Of a DNA stretch of 64,000 nucleotides, positions 35,514-44,043 are shown in pieces. The DNA comes from Chryseobacterium sp. POL2. Lineage in GTDB: Bacteria > Bacteroidota > Bacteroidia > Flavobacteriales > Weeksellaceae. The number at the start of each line of letters is the position of its first letter. Position 1 is the stretch's first letter. Where the stretch lies: positions 2,542,001 through 2,606,000 of the forward strand of contig NZ_CP049298.1 in NCBI RefSeq assembly GCF_011058315.1, read 5' to 3'. A model generated the notes under the pieces. The model was given only the letters and a program-made list of their open reading frames with translations. It was not told the DNA's origin and searched no databases. The translations under genes and the position numbers were made by a program.

Positions 35514-36734
35514 CTATATTTTTCGCGTTACTTTAGCAAAATCCAGCCAAAATTCAGGATAGGATTTTTCAACCACTTGCTCGTCTAGGATTTCAATATC
35601 GCGATCCAAAGCAACGGGCGCAAAAGCCATTGCCATACGATGATCGTTGTAGGTTTCTATCACAGGCAATTCCTCAACATCTGAGAAAGAAATAGACTGT
35701 ATGCTATCTTCTTCAATCTCGGTTTCAACGCCAATTTTACGAAGTTCGTTTTGTAAAGCAACCAGGCGGTCTGTTTCTTTAACCTTCAATGTCTGCAGTC
35801 CCGAAACATAAAATGGAATTTTCAAAACCGAAGCGGTCACACAAAGTGTTTGTGCAATGTCTGGACAATCGTTCATGTCGAGCGAAATTAGTTCAGGTTT
35901 TTTATAATGCACATCTGGCATCAAAGTAATGCTGTTTTCTGCAAAATCCGAAAGTGTGTCGATTCCAAAATGTTTCCAGTACAATTCTTTTATATGACTG
36001 TCGCCTTGCAAAGACAAGGTTTTAAAACTTTTAAGGTGAATGGTTTTGCGACCAATTGCTGCCAAAGCATAAAAATAGGATGCCGATGACCAATCGCTTT
36101 CCACTTCATAATATTCTGTTCTTAAGCTACCAGAATGGTGATCGATAGAAATTATTTGTCCTTTTATAGAAGCTTCAATTCCGATACTTCGCAGGATCGA
36201 TAAGGTCATCTCCAGATAAGGCCGCGATGTTATTTCTCCAACGAGATTTATATGAAGACCATGTTGTAATTTGGAACCAATTAACATCAAAGAGGTGATG
36301 AATTGACTTGAGATGTTGGCAGGGATTTCAACCGTATTTTTGCTTAAGTTTTGTCCTGTAATTTTTAAAGGTGGAAAACCATATTCTTCCAAATAGTCAA
36401 TCTCAGCGCCAAGACTTTGCAAAGCAGCAACCAAATCTTTTATAGGACGTTGTTTCATTCTGCTAGATCCTGTCAACGTCACTGTTCTTCCTGCTTGGAT
36501 TGAAAAGTAAGACGTCAAAAAGCGCATGGCAGTTCCCGCATGATGAATGTCGATAAGATTGTTTGCGCTGTTAAGAGCGGTTTTCAGAAGTTGTGTGTCT
36601 TGGGAGTTCGACAAGTTGAGAATATCAATATTATTGAACAGTTGGGCTAAAATCAAAAGACGGTTCGAAATGCTTTTCGAACCGGTAATTTGTATCTGTT
36701 GCCCATCAATAAGTTGAGACTTTTTTAATAGCAT
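35514..36734 (-). CDS. aroA: 3-phosphoshikimate 1-carboxyvinyltransferase (EPSP synthase)
   Basis: A 406-residue shikimate-pathway enzyme, slightly shorter than the E. coli protein (427). Substrate-binding motifs are 'ITGSKSISNRLLILAQL' near the N-terminus, 'HAGTAMRFLTSYF' near 65-77, 'RMKQRPI' and the C-terminal 'VKETDRLVALQNELRKIG' and 'YNDHRMAMAFAP'. It starts 6 nt after the MazG-like gene and appears to be the third gene of an operon. Confidence 0.93.
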   Translation of the reverse strand: MLLKKSQLIDGQQIQITGSKSISNRLLILAQLFNNIDILNLSNSQDTQLLKTALNSANNLIDIHHAGTAMRFLTSYFSIQAGRTVTLTGSSRMKQRPIKDLVAALQSLGAEIDYLEEYGFPPLKITGQNLSKNTVEIPANISSQFITSLMLIGSKLQHGLHINLVGEITSRPYLEMTLSILRSIGIEASIKGQIISIDHHSGSLRTEYYEVESDWSSASYFYALAAIGRKTIHLKSFKTLSLQGDSHIKELYWKHFGIDTLSDFAENSITLMPDVHYKKPELISLDMNDCPDIAQTLCVTASVLKIPFYVSGLQTLKVKETDRLVALQNELRKIGVETEIEEDSIQSISFSDVEELPVIETYNDHRMAMAFAPVALDRDIEILDEQVVEKSYPEFWLDFAKVTRKI

Positions 36735-36740
36735 AAAAGC

Positions 36741-37067
36741 TTATTTTAATTTATCATTTTGCGCGTGACGTTCCGCGTCGCGCTCGGTTTTTATTTTCAT
36801 TTTTTTATCAAAAGCAGATTGCAAGTCAACACCCGTTTGGTTGGCCAAACATAAGGTTACAAACAATACATCTGCCAGCTCTTCGCCAAGATCTTTGGAT
36901 TTGTCGGATTCTTTTTCACTTTGTTCACCGTAACGTCGGGCAATAATTCTCGCGACTTCGCCAACTTCTTCGGTCAGCATCGCCATATTGGTTAGCTCAT
37001 TGAAATAACGAACGCCAACAGTTTTTATCCAAGCATCAACTTCTTGTTGAAGTGTTGTGATTTCCAT
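36741..37067 (-). CDS. MazG-like nucleotide pyrophosphohydrolase
   Basis: A 108-residue all-alpha NTP pyrophosphatase. The metal-binding pattern is EEVGE (about 33-37) followed by 'DLGEELADVLF' (about 59-69), the EExxE...ExxD arrangement of MazG/dUTPase-like proteins. It probably removes pyrophosphate from non-canonical nucleotides. It sits between a lipoprotein gene and aroA with gaps of 14 and 6 nt. Confidence 0.88.
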   Translation of the reverse strand: MEITTLQQEVDAWIKTVGVRYFNELTNMAMLTEEVGEVARIIARRYGEQSEKESDKSKDLGEELADVLFVTLCLANQTGVDLQSAFDKKMKIKTERDAERHAQNDKLK

Positions 37068-37081
37068 TTTGGTCTTAACAT

Positions 37082-38479
37082 TTAAAATTCGTAAGCGCCG
37101 ATGGTTGACGGATTTTTTCTTGCTACGCCTACAATATCCATGGTGTTTCCAGGAATTGAAACGCCTTTTCCGATTGCGCCAGAACCTTCTTTAACTCTTA
37201 AATTCATTTTTTGGATGTAATAATTTGCGAATTTTGGTTCGATATTTTTTATGGAATTTTGGATTTTGTTATTATTCTCAAATGTATATCCCGCGTTGTC
37301 ACCATATTTTATCAAACAGTTTGAAATGTTGTAATCGAAAATCTGTCCTGGTTTTGGCGCAAATAATATTGCATTTATATTGTCATTGTAAGCGATAGAA
37401 TTGGTCATTTTAAAATTAAGCGGTCCTTCGTAGTTTTGTCCGCCATTGCTCCAAGAGTTGCTCGCATAAATGCTGTATGCAGATAATGCACCATTAAGAT
37501 CCCAATAATTAGCAAATGTGCTATAGGTTAAATTATAATTTCCTCCTTTGAAAATTGCTAAATCTGCTTCTCCACAATTGTTCATCACAAGATTATTGGT
37601 TGTTAAATTGGCGCCAATAGCATATATCCCGAAACTTTGGAACGTGTGAATGATCGTATTTGTTATCGTGGCATCGTTATCTTGTAATTGCAAACCAACA
37701 TTTCCGCCATAGACTTTGGCGTAATTCATGTGTAATTGGGAGGACTCTTCCATACGTATTCCGTTCCAGTTGGCAGGTAGTGTGTCGTATCGTGCATCGT
37801 TGCGATCGCCTCGGAAAGTCACTTCATGGTTTAGTTCGCCCTTCACTTCTAGCGTTGCGCTTTTAGAAATATTAAGTCCACTTTTTTTATGGAAATATAC
37901 TTTTGTTCCTTTTTCTACAGTCAGTTTTTTTCCTTCGGCAAGCGTTAAATCACCAAATATAATTTTAGCTTTATTATTGTTCCATGTGGTGTCGTCGCTG
38001 AGAATATTTGGGTTGCTATCTGACTGGATAAAATATTCAGCATCTTGAACGACCGAGAAAAGTGTAACTTTCTGTTCGCCTGCAGCGGTCTGGAAAACCA
38101 CTTTGTCTTCAGCAATGGCTTCTGGCGCGTTGGCAACGGGTGCAATTTCCACGAAAACATAAAGGCTATCGTTTTTTCGCAAAGGGACATTTTTAAAATC
38201 TGTGCCCGGACGCCCATCTACATTGATTCGGTATAAAGAAGCATTCCCACTTTCTAGATAGATTCTTGGGATTTGGACATCTTTGTTTTCTTTGTTATAA
38301 ACTTTAACAGCATAGGTTTCGGACCGCATTTGGTTGTACACAGTATCACAGAATACAGTATCAGCAGAAAATCTTAAAGATTGTGCAGGTTCTTCGAAAG
38401 AAATATCATCATTTTTACAAGAAAATAAAAATAAAGCAGACCAAAAGGCTAATCCCAAAAGTACTCGTAGTTTCATCAA
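37082..38479 (-). CDS. Lipoprotein with beta-helix-like region
   Basis: A 465-residue lipoprotein; the lipobox FLFSC puts the modified Cys at residue 21. Residues about 25-150 are beta-rich ('DTVYNQMRSETYAVKVYNKENKDVQIP'). From about 200 a repeating pattern suggests a right-handed parallel beta-helix ('NWNGIRMEESSQLHMNYAKVYGG', 'NVGLQLQDNDATITNTIIHTF', 'NNLVMNNCGEADLAIF'). The end 'TIGAYEF' is common in such Bacteroidota proteins. No catalytic residues are evident. It may bind polysaccharide; the function is not known. Confidence 0.75.
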   Translation of the reverse strand: MMKLRVLLGLAFWSALFLFSCKNDDISFEEPAQSLRFSADTVFCDTVYNQMRSETYAVKVYNKENKDVQIPRIYLESGNASLYRINVDGRPGTDFKNVPLRKNDSLYVFVEIAPVANAPEAIAEDKVVFQTAAGEQKVTLFSVVQDAEYFIQSDSNPNILSDDTTWNNNKAKIIFGDLTLAEGKKLTVEKGTKVYFHKKSGLNISKSATLEVKGELNHEVTFRGDRNDARYDTLPANWNGIRMEESSQLHMNYAKVYGGNVGLQLQDNDATITNTIIHTFQSFGIYAIGANLTTNNLVMNNCGEADLAIFKGGNYNLTYSTFANYWDLNGALSAYSIYASNSWSNGGQNYEGPLNFKMTNSIAYNDNINAILFAPKPGQIFDYNISNCLIKYGDNAGYTFENNNKIQNSIKNIEPKFANYYIQKMNLRVKEGSGAIGKGVSIPGNTMDIVGVARKNPSTIGAYEF

Positions 38480-38495
38480 TTTTTTTTAAGTGTTT

Positions 38496-38526
38496 CAAAA
38501 CTACAATATTTTTTTATTTCATTCAA
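38496..38526 (-). promoter_or_regulatory. Promoter for the beta-helix lipoprotein-mazG-aroA operon
   Basis: On the minus strand TTG (38524-38526) and TAGTTTTG (38496-38503) are separated by 20 nt, matching the Bacteroidetes promoter pattern. The lipoprotein ATG is 16 nt further on. Confidence 0.65.
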
Positions 38527-38568
38527 TGCTAATTGTCTTAAAAGTGTAATATTGACCAAAATCACTAA

Positions 38569-38605
38569 CTAACGTTTGTTAGCGTCGTCGATTTTTTTAT
38601 ATTTG
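38569..38605 (+). promoter_or_regulatory. Promoter with overlapping palindromic operator before the paa cluster
   Basis: The perfect inverted repeat CTAAC-GTTT-GTTAG spans 38569-38582. A -33 TTTG (38575-38578) lies inside it, and a -7 TATATTTG (38598-38605) follows with 19-nt spacing. A repressor bound to the palindrome would cover the -33 box. The TetR gene two positions downstream is the obvious candidate. No other copy of this palindrome was seen in the cluster. The leader to the E1 ATG at 38717 is about 105 nt. Confidence 0.65.
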
Positions 38606-38716
38606 TAATAACCTAATCACAAGATGCTTTTTTGGGGAATGGCCTTTAGCATTTATCTTTTTTATTGCTTTCCCAAAATCATCTTAACCAATCGAAATAT
38701 ATAGCAGACCGTAAAA

Positions 38717-40798
38717 ATGGAAGTTACTCAGCCAAAAAGAAATATCAATGAAAGCAACTTAGAAGATTTTCTTAAAAACGCATACAAGTTAATGTTTACC
38801 GCAAAAAGCTTGTCGGATTTGTATGAAGAAGAAAAAAGAATTGCTTCAAAATATGTACATGCAACCTCTCGCGGTCACGAAGCTATCCAGTTAGCCCTTG
38901 GTCTTCAGTTGTTGCCTCAGGATTTTTTAAGCGCTTATTACCGCGACGACAGTATTTTGTTGGGCATCGGGATTACACCTTACGAGTTGATGTTGCAACT
39001 TCTTGCAAAACGAGACGATCCTTTTTCTGGAGGAAGAACTTACTATTCTCACCCAAGTCTTAACCGAGATGACATGCCAAAAATTCCACACCAAAGTAGT
39101 GCGACAGGTATGCAGGCGATTCCTACAACAGGCGTTGCAATGGGACTTAAGTACAAAGAAGAACTAGGACTTACAAAAGATTTTAAAGACAAACCAATTG
39201 CTGTGTGTTCTTTGGGAGATGCGAGTTGCACCGAAGGTGAAGTTGCAGAAGCTTTCCAAATGGCAGCGCTTAAGCAGCTTCCTATTTTGTATTTGGTGCA
39301 AGATAATGAATGGGATATTTCCGCGCACGCTTCAGAAATCCGCGCGCAAGATATGTCAAAATATATCCAAGGTTTCGAAGGAATTGAAGCGAGAACTATT
39401 GACGGAACAGATTTTATTAAATCTTACGAAACAGTAAAAGAATGTATCCGCATCATTCGTGAAGAACGTCGCCCGATGTTGATACATGCCAAAGTTCCAT
39501 TGTTAAATCACCATACTTCTGGCGTAAGAAAAGAGTGGTATCGCGATGATCTTGAAGAAGCAGCAACAAGAGATCCACTTCCTAAATTAAGAGCAAAACT
39601 TTCAGAATTCGGTATTGAAGATTCTGAAGTTGAGATATTAGAACAAGAAATTCAAAAATCTGTTCGCGAAGATTACGAACGTGCTTTATTGGCAGAAGAT
39701 CCGCGACCAGAAGATTTGTTTACGCATGATTTTGTGCCAACGCCAATTACCGAAGAAAAAGGAATTCGTGAGCCCGAAGGTAAAATCCCAACCGTGATGG
39801 TGGATTGCGCATTGTTTGCCATTCGAGAATTGATGTCAAAACATCCCGAAGCCTTGTTGTATGGACAAGATGTAGGGGCAAGATTGGGCGGTGTTTTCCG
39901 TGAAGCCATTACATTGGCGGGACAATTTGGAGACAAAAGAGTTTTCAATACACCGATTCAAGAGGCCTTTATCATTGGTTCTACTGTTGGGATGAGCGCA
40001 GTTGGACTTAAGCCAATTGTTGAGGTTCAGTTTGCTGATTATATTTGGCCAGGACTTAACCAGTTATTTACTGAAGTGGCAAGAAGTTGTTATTTGTCCA
40101 ACGGAAAATGGCCTGTGTCAATGATTCTTCGTGTGCCTATTGGTGCTTATGGAAGTGGAGGGCCTTATCACTCGAGTTCGGTGGAAAGTGTTTTAACAAA
40201 TATTAAAGGTATAAAAATAGCGTATCCCTCAACAGGAGCCGATCTTAAAGCTTTGATAAAAGCAGCTTATTACGACCCGAATCCTGTGGTGATGCTAGAG
40301 CACAAAGGTCTTTATTGGTCCAAAATTGAAGGAACCGAAGAAGCTAAAACTATTGAGCCAGACGAAGATTACATCATTCCATTTGGGAAAGCGCGCGAAG
40401 TTCTTTTGGCAGAAGCCAATGATAACGAATCTACTTTAACGATTATCACCTACGGAATGGGTGTTTATTGGGCGAGCAATGCCGCAAAAAGTTTCGACCG
40501 TCGCGTAGAAATTATCGATCTTAGAACTTTGGCACCGCTTGACGAAAACCGAATTTTTGAAAGCGTTAAAAAACATAATCGTTGTATGGTTTTAACAGAA
40601 GAACCTGTTAATAATTCTTTTGCACAAAGTATTGCAGCGAGAATTTCTGACGAATGTTTCCGATTTTTAGATGCGCCTGTTAAAGTAATTGGTGCCGAAA
40701 ATATGCCGGCCATTCCACTTAATTCAGTTTTGGAAGAACGCATGCTTCCCAATGCGGAGAAAGTGAAATTGGAAATCGAAAAGCTTTTAAATTATTAA
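38717..40798 (+). CDS. Fused alpha/beta 2-oxoacid dehydrogenase E1 component
   Basis: A 693-residue thiamine-diphosphate enzyme in which the E1 alpha (about 1-330) and beta (about 355-690) subunits are joined. The ThDP motif is 'GDASCTEGEVAEAFQMA' near 165; the beta half has 'EVQFADYIWPGLNQLFTE' and 'GAYGSGGPYHSSSVES'. It resembles branched-chain E1 enzymes of Bacteroidota, which decarboxylate a 2-oxoacid and pass the acyl group to E2. It heads the paa cluster behind the candidate TetR operator and is 1 nt from the regulator gene, so phenylpyruvate or another aromatic oxoacid is a plausible substrate. E2 and E3 are not in the window. Confidence 0.88.
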   Translation: MEVTQPKRNINESNLEDFLKNAYKLMFTAKSLSDLYEEEKRIASKYVHATSRGHEAIQLALGLQLLPQDFLSAYYRDDSILLGIGITPYELMLQLLAKRDDPFSGGRTYYSHPSLNRDDMPKIPHQSSATGMQAIPTTGVAMGLKYKEELGLTKDFKDKPIAVCSLGDASCTEGEVAEAFQMAALKQLPILYLVQDNEWDISAHASEIRAQDMSKYIQGFEGIEARTIDGTDFIKSYETVKECIRIIREERRPMLIHAKVPLLNHHTSGVRKEWYRDDLEEAATRDPLPKLRAKLSEFGIEDSEVEILEQEIQKSVREDYERALLAEDPRPEDLFTHDFVPTPITEEKGIREPEGKIPTVMVDCALFAIRELMSKHPEALLYGQDVGARLGGVFREAITLAGQFGDKRVFNTPIQEAFIIGSTVGMSAVGLKPIVEVQFADYIWPGLNQLFTEVARSCYLSNGKWPVSMILRVPIGAYGSGGPYHSSSVESVLTNIKGIKIAYPSTGADLKALIKAAYYDPNPVVMLEHKGLYWSKIEGTEEAKTIEPDEDYIIPFGKAREVLLAEANDNESTLTIITYGMGVYWASNAAKSFDRRVEIIDLRTLAPLDENRIFESVKKHNRCMVLTEEPVNNSFAQSIAARISDECFRFLDAPVKVIGAENMPAIPLNSVLEERMLPNAEKVKLEIEKLLNY

Positions 40799-40799
40799 A

Positions 40800-41384
40800 A
40801 TGGCTCCGCTAAGAACTAAAATAAATAAAAAAGAACTCATACTCACAGAGGCTGCGAAGCTTTTTAAAGATCGGGGTTTTGGAGGAACGGGTATGCGTGA
40901 TATTGCCGAAAAAGTAGGTATGGAAGCGGCATCAATGTACAATCACATCAAATCAAAAGATGAGATTTTAGAACTGATTTGTTTTAAAATTGCAGATGCT
41001 TATACCACACAATTGTCCGAGATTGAAGCTTTGGAAGAAAGTTTTCAGGACAAACTGAAAATGATTATAAAACTTCACGTCGAATTAATAATAAACGATG
41101 CCGCAGCGGTTTCGGTAGCCAATAACGATTGGAAATACCTTCGTGACGAGAAAAAACAAGAATACAAAAGCATCAGAAAATCTTACGAAAGAAGTTTTGC
41201 AAATGTTTTGGAACAAGGGATGGAAACAAGCGAATTCAAAACCATCAATGTTTCTGTCGCTTTGTTCACGATTTTATCATCATTGCGCTGGATAGAGCTT
41301 TGGTACAAGCCAAGCCGTAACATCAGCGCCGACGAGTTGGAAGAAGAGCTTTCAACTATATTACTTAACGGAATTAATATTTAA
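40800..41384 (+). CDS. TetR/AcrR-family regulator, PaaR-like by context
   Basis: A 194-residue one-component repressor. The N-terminal helix-turn-helix is 'ILTEAAKLFKDRGFGGTGMRDIAEKVGMEAASMYNHIKSK' (about 14-53, shown here in part), followed by a TetR_C-type helical ligand domain ('SVALFTILSSLRWIELWYKP'). In other bacteria PaaR binds phenylacetyl-CoA and releases the paa promoters. Its position between the E1 gene and paaE suggests the same job here. It starts 1 nt after the E1 stop, and paaE follows 5 nt later. Confidence 0.85.
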   Translation: MAPLRTKINKKELILTEAAKLFKDRGFGGTGMRDIAEKVGMEAASMYNHIKSKDEILELICFKIADAYTTQLSEIEALEESFQDKLKMIIKLHVELIINDAAAVSVANNDWKYLRDEKKQEYKSIRKSYERSFANVLEQGMETSEFKTINVSVALFTILSSLRWIELWYKPSRNISADELEEELSTILLNGINI

Positions 41385-41389
41385 TTATA

Positions 41390-42472
41390 ATGTCAACAAC
41401 TTTTCATCCTCTTAAAATCAAAAAAATAAAACGCGAAACGCCAGAATGTGTGTCGGTGAGTTTTGACGTGCCGGAGGACTTAAAAGACACTTTCAAATTC
41501 ACACAAGGTCAATATTTAACCTTCAAAGGTCAAAGCAATGGTGAAGAAATTAGACGCTCTTATTCCATTTGTGCCAGCCCTTGTGAAAACGAATTAAAAG
41601 TGGCGGTGAAGAAGATTGCTGATGGCGCTTTTTCCACTTACATCAACGACGCAGCAAAAGAAGGTGATGTGTTGGAAGTCATGACGCCACAAGGTACTTT
41701 TTTTACAACACTAAATTCTGACCATGAAAAGACTTATGTCGCTTTTGCAGCAGGAAGTGGTATTACACCCGTAATGTCGATTATAAAATCGGTGCTAAAA
41801 AACGAACCTAATAGCCAATTTGTGTTAGTGTATGGCAATCGTAACAAAGCCAATATCATTTTCAAAGAGGACATTGAAGCGCTCAAAAATATCTATATGG
41901 AGCGTCTTAGTGTTTATCATATTCTAAGTCGTGAGATTGCAGATGCCGACTTGTTAGCTGGAAGAATCAATGCAGAAAAAGCGCAACTGTTTTTGGATAA
42001 CATCATTCCAGCAAATACAATAGATGAGGTCTTTTTGTGTGGGCCAGAAGAGATGATCCTTAGTGTGAGAGATACGCTGAAAAACGCAGGTGTTGACGCT
42101 AAGAAAATTCACTTCGAGTTATTCTACAGCGCAACATCCGAGCAAAAGAAGAAAGAACATGCACAGGCAGTTAATCATGCAGATGATCAATACAGCAAAG
42201 TCACTGTTAAGCTGGATGCATCAGCGCTCAATTTGGACTTGGCTTATCATGGACAGACAATTCTCGATGCCGCTTTACAAAATGGAGCAGACCTTCCTTT
42301 TGCATGTAAAGGTGGCGTTTGTGCAACATGTAAGTGCAAGCTAGAAAAGGGAGAAGTAGAGATGGATATCAACTACTCGCTAGAACAAGACGAGCTGGAT
42401 GCAGGATTTATTTTGTCCTGCCAGGCGCATCCACGTTCGGAAGAAGTCGTTGTTAATTTCGATATTAAATAA
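41390..42472 (+). CDS. paaE: Phenylacetyl-CoA epoxidase reductase subunit PaaE
   Basis: A 360-residue electron-transfer protein. The FAD domain ('RRSYSICASP' near 52-61), the NAD-binding part ('AFAAGSGITPVMSIIKS', 'FLCGPEEMI') and a C-terminal plant-type 2Fe-2S domain with Cys cluster 'CKGGVCATCKC' near 305 and a fourth Cys in 'LSCQAHP' are all present. It passes electrons from NAD(P)H to the PaaA di-iron centre. The domain order is as in E. coli PaaE. Confidence 0.93.
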   Translation: MSTTFHPLKIKKIKRETPECVSVSFDVPEDLKDTFKFTQGQYLTFKGQSNGEEIRRSYSICASPCENELKVAVKKIADGAFSTYINDAAKEGDVLEVMTPQGTFFTTLNSDHEKTYVAFAAGSGITPVMSIIKSVLKNEPNSQFVLVYGNRNKANIIFKEDIEALKNIYMERLSVYHILSREIADADLLAGRINAEKAQLFLDNIIPANTIDEVFLCGPEEMILSVRDTLKNAGVDAKKIHFELFYSATSEQKKKEHAQAVNHADDQYSKVTVKLDASALNLDLAYHGQTILDAALQNGADLPFACKGGVCATCKCKLEKGEVEMDINYSLEQDELDAGFILSCQAHPRSEEVVVNFDIK

Positions 42473-42484
42473 AATAAAAATTAT

Positions 42485-42580
42485 GGCAGCTGTATCCGCC
42501 TTCCGCTCCCAATCTTTTTGGAGATATCTTCGCTTTCGCTCGGGCATCTCCAAAAAGGATTTCCGCTCAAGTCGGGCTGC
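42485..42580 (+). repeat. Dispersed hairpin repeat, copy A (between paaE and paaA)
   Basis: It begins GGCAGCTGTATCCGCCTTCC and ends with GCTCAAGTCGGGCTGC; GCAGC (42486-42490) and GCTGC (42576-42580) are terminal inverted repeats. Inside, a perfect 12-bp stem CTTTTTGGAGAT / ATCTCCAAAAAG (42514-42525, 42546-42557) has a 20-nt loop. It lies in the 146-nt paaE-paaA gap and closely resembles copy B at 50021. Confidence 0.8.
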
Positions 42581-42618
42581 AACAACCAAGCTGTACAACT
42601 TCTGTTAAATTATAACTT

Positions 42619-43560
42619 ATGGACACAACAGAAATCAATTTGGAACAACATTTCCAAAGCAAAATAGACAAAGAAATTCGCATCGAGCCAAAAGATTGGA
42701 TGCCCGATGCATATCGCAAAACCTTGATTCGTCAGATATCGCAACACGCCCATTCCGAGATTGTCGGGATGTTACCCGAAGCCAATTGGATTACACGTGC
42801 ACCGAGCCTTAATCGTAAAAAGATACTTTTAGCAAAAGTCCAAGACGAAGGAGGACACGGCTTATATCTGTATTGTGCTGCCGAAACCTTAGGCGTTTCT
42901 CGCGATCAAATGTTGGCAGATCTGCACTCAGGCAAAGCCAAATATTCTAGTATCTTCAACTATCCCACTTTAACATGGGCAGATATGGGCGCTATTGGCT
43001 GGCTGGTAGATGGCGCTGCCATCCTTAACCAAGTGCCTTTGTGTAGAGCATCTTACGGCCCTTATGCCAGAGCCATGGTAAGGATTTGTAAAGAAGAATC
43101 CTTTCACCAAAGGCAAGGCTACGAGTTGATGATGAAACTAGCACAAGGCACGCCAGCGCAAAAAGCAATGGCGCAAGATGCCTTCAACCGTTGGTGGTGG
43201 CCAACTTTGATGATGTTTGGACCTCGTGATGCGGAATCTGGAAATACCGAGACTTCGATGAACTGGAGAATCAAACGTTTTACCAATGACGAATTAAGAC
43301 AACGTTTCGTTGATATGACAGTTCCTCAAGCCGAATATTTAGGTTTGACAATTCCAGATCCAGAGCTTAGGTTTAATGAAGAAACCGGCCATTATGAATT
43401 CGGTGAAATCGACTGGGACGAGTTCTGGAAAGTGGTGAAAGGTAATGGCATGTGCAACAAAGAAAGATTGGACACACGCCGTACAGCTTTTGACGAAGGC
43501 GCTTGGGTGAGAGATGCTGCTACAGCTTATCACGAAAAAAGAAAAAGAAAAACAGTTTAA
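42619..43560 (+). CDS. paaA: Phenylacetyl-CoA epoxidase catalytic subunit PaaA
   Basis: A 313-residue di-iron monooxygenase subunit that forms ring-1,2-epoxyphenylacetyl-CoA. Iron-ligand motifs are visible as '[13 protein letters not shown]' (about 74-86) and '[14 protein letters not shown]' (about 155-168). '[20 protein letters not shown]' near the N-terminus and '[13 protein letters not shown]' are PaaA signatures. Full length. It works with PaaB, PaaC and PaaE, all coded nearby. Confidence 0.96.
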   Translation: MDTTEINLEQHFQSKIDKEIRIEPKDWMPDAYRKTLIRQISQHAHSEIVGMLPEANWITRAPSLNRKKILLAKVQDEGGHGLYLYCAAETLGVSRDQMLADLHSGKAKYSSIFNYPTLTWADMGAIGWLVDGAAILNQVPLCRASYGPYARAMVRICKEESFHQRQGYELMMKLAQGTPAQKAMAQDAFNRWWWPTLMMFGPRDAESGNTETSMNWRIKRFTNDELRQRFVDMTVPQAEYLGLTIPDPELRFNEETGHYEFGEIDWDEFWKVVKGNGMCNKERLDTRRTAFDEGAWVRDAATAYHEKRKRKTV

Positions 43561-43580
43561 AAATAAGTACAAAGATTAAA

Positions 43581-43616
43581 GTCTATTATCTCTAGTCTTT
43601 TTGTCTCAAATCTAAC
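43581..43616 (+). repeat. Degenerate heptamer array between paaA and paaB
   Basis: Five units of core RTCT: GTCTATT (43581), ATCTCTA (43588), GTCTTTT (43595), GTCTCAA (43603) and ATCTAAC (43610), in register except for one extra T at 43602. They end 7 nt before the paaB ATG. The 62-nt gap contains little else. Confidence 0.6.
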
Positions 43617-43622
43617 AATATT

Positions 43623-43910
43623 ATGCAAAATAAAGAATGGCCACTTTGGGAAGTTTTCATTAGAAGCCGCCAAGGTTTAGATCACAAACACGTAGGAAGT
43701 CTTCATGCTGCAGATGCGGAGATGGCTATCCAAAACGCAAGAGATGTTTACACAAGACGATTGGAAGGTGTAAGTATTTGGGTGGTAGAGTCCAAGCATA
43801 TTACGGCTTCTAGTCCAGATGATGCTGGTGCTTTTTATGAACCCTCGGAAGATAAAGTCTACAGACACCCGACTTTTTATCACGTTCCGGAGGAAATCAA
43901 AAATATGTAA
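43623..43910 (+). CDS. paaB: Phenylacetyl-CoA epoxidase subunit PaaB
   Basis: A 95-residue bridging subunit of the PaaABCE epoxidase, of normal length. 'WPLWEVFIRSRQGLDHKHVGSLHAAD' and 'EMAIQNARDVYTRRLEGVSIWVV' are the family hallmarks. It is needed for assembly of PaaA with PaaC in other bacteria. Confidence 0.96.
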   Translation: MQNKEWPLWEVFIRSRQGLDHKHVGSLHAADAEMAIQNARDVYTRRLEGVSIWVVESKHITASSPDDAGAFYEPSEDKVYRHPTFYHVPEEIKNM

Positions 43911-43948
43911 AAAGAGTCTTTGCAAACCTGCATGGGTAAGGCTTTAAA

Positions 43949-44004
43949 AAAGTACGCCTAGACTTGAATTTCACACGTACTTTGGACGAACTTCACACGT
44001 GCTT
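43949..44004 (+). repeat. Inverted and direct repeats in the paaB-paaC gap
   Basis: AAAGTACG (43949-43956) and CGTACTTT (43976-43983) form an 8-bp inverted repeat. TTCACACGTACTT (43970-43982) is repeated as TTCACACGTGCTT (43992-44004), with start points 22 nt apart, about two helical turns. The 133-nt gap contains no other structure I can see. Confidence 0.5.
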
Positions 44005-44043
44005 CAAATCTACGGCTGATTTGATAACAAAAATTAAGTATAA

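Noticed and set aside
42399-42608. Plus-strand open frame across the paaE end and hairpin repeat A
   Set aside because: It overlaps paaE out of frame and the rest is repeat sequence; no family features.
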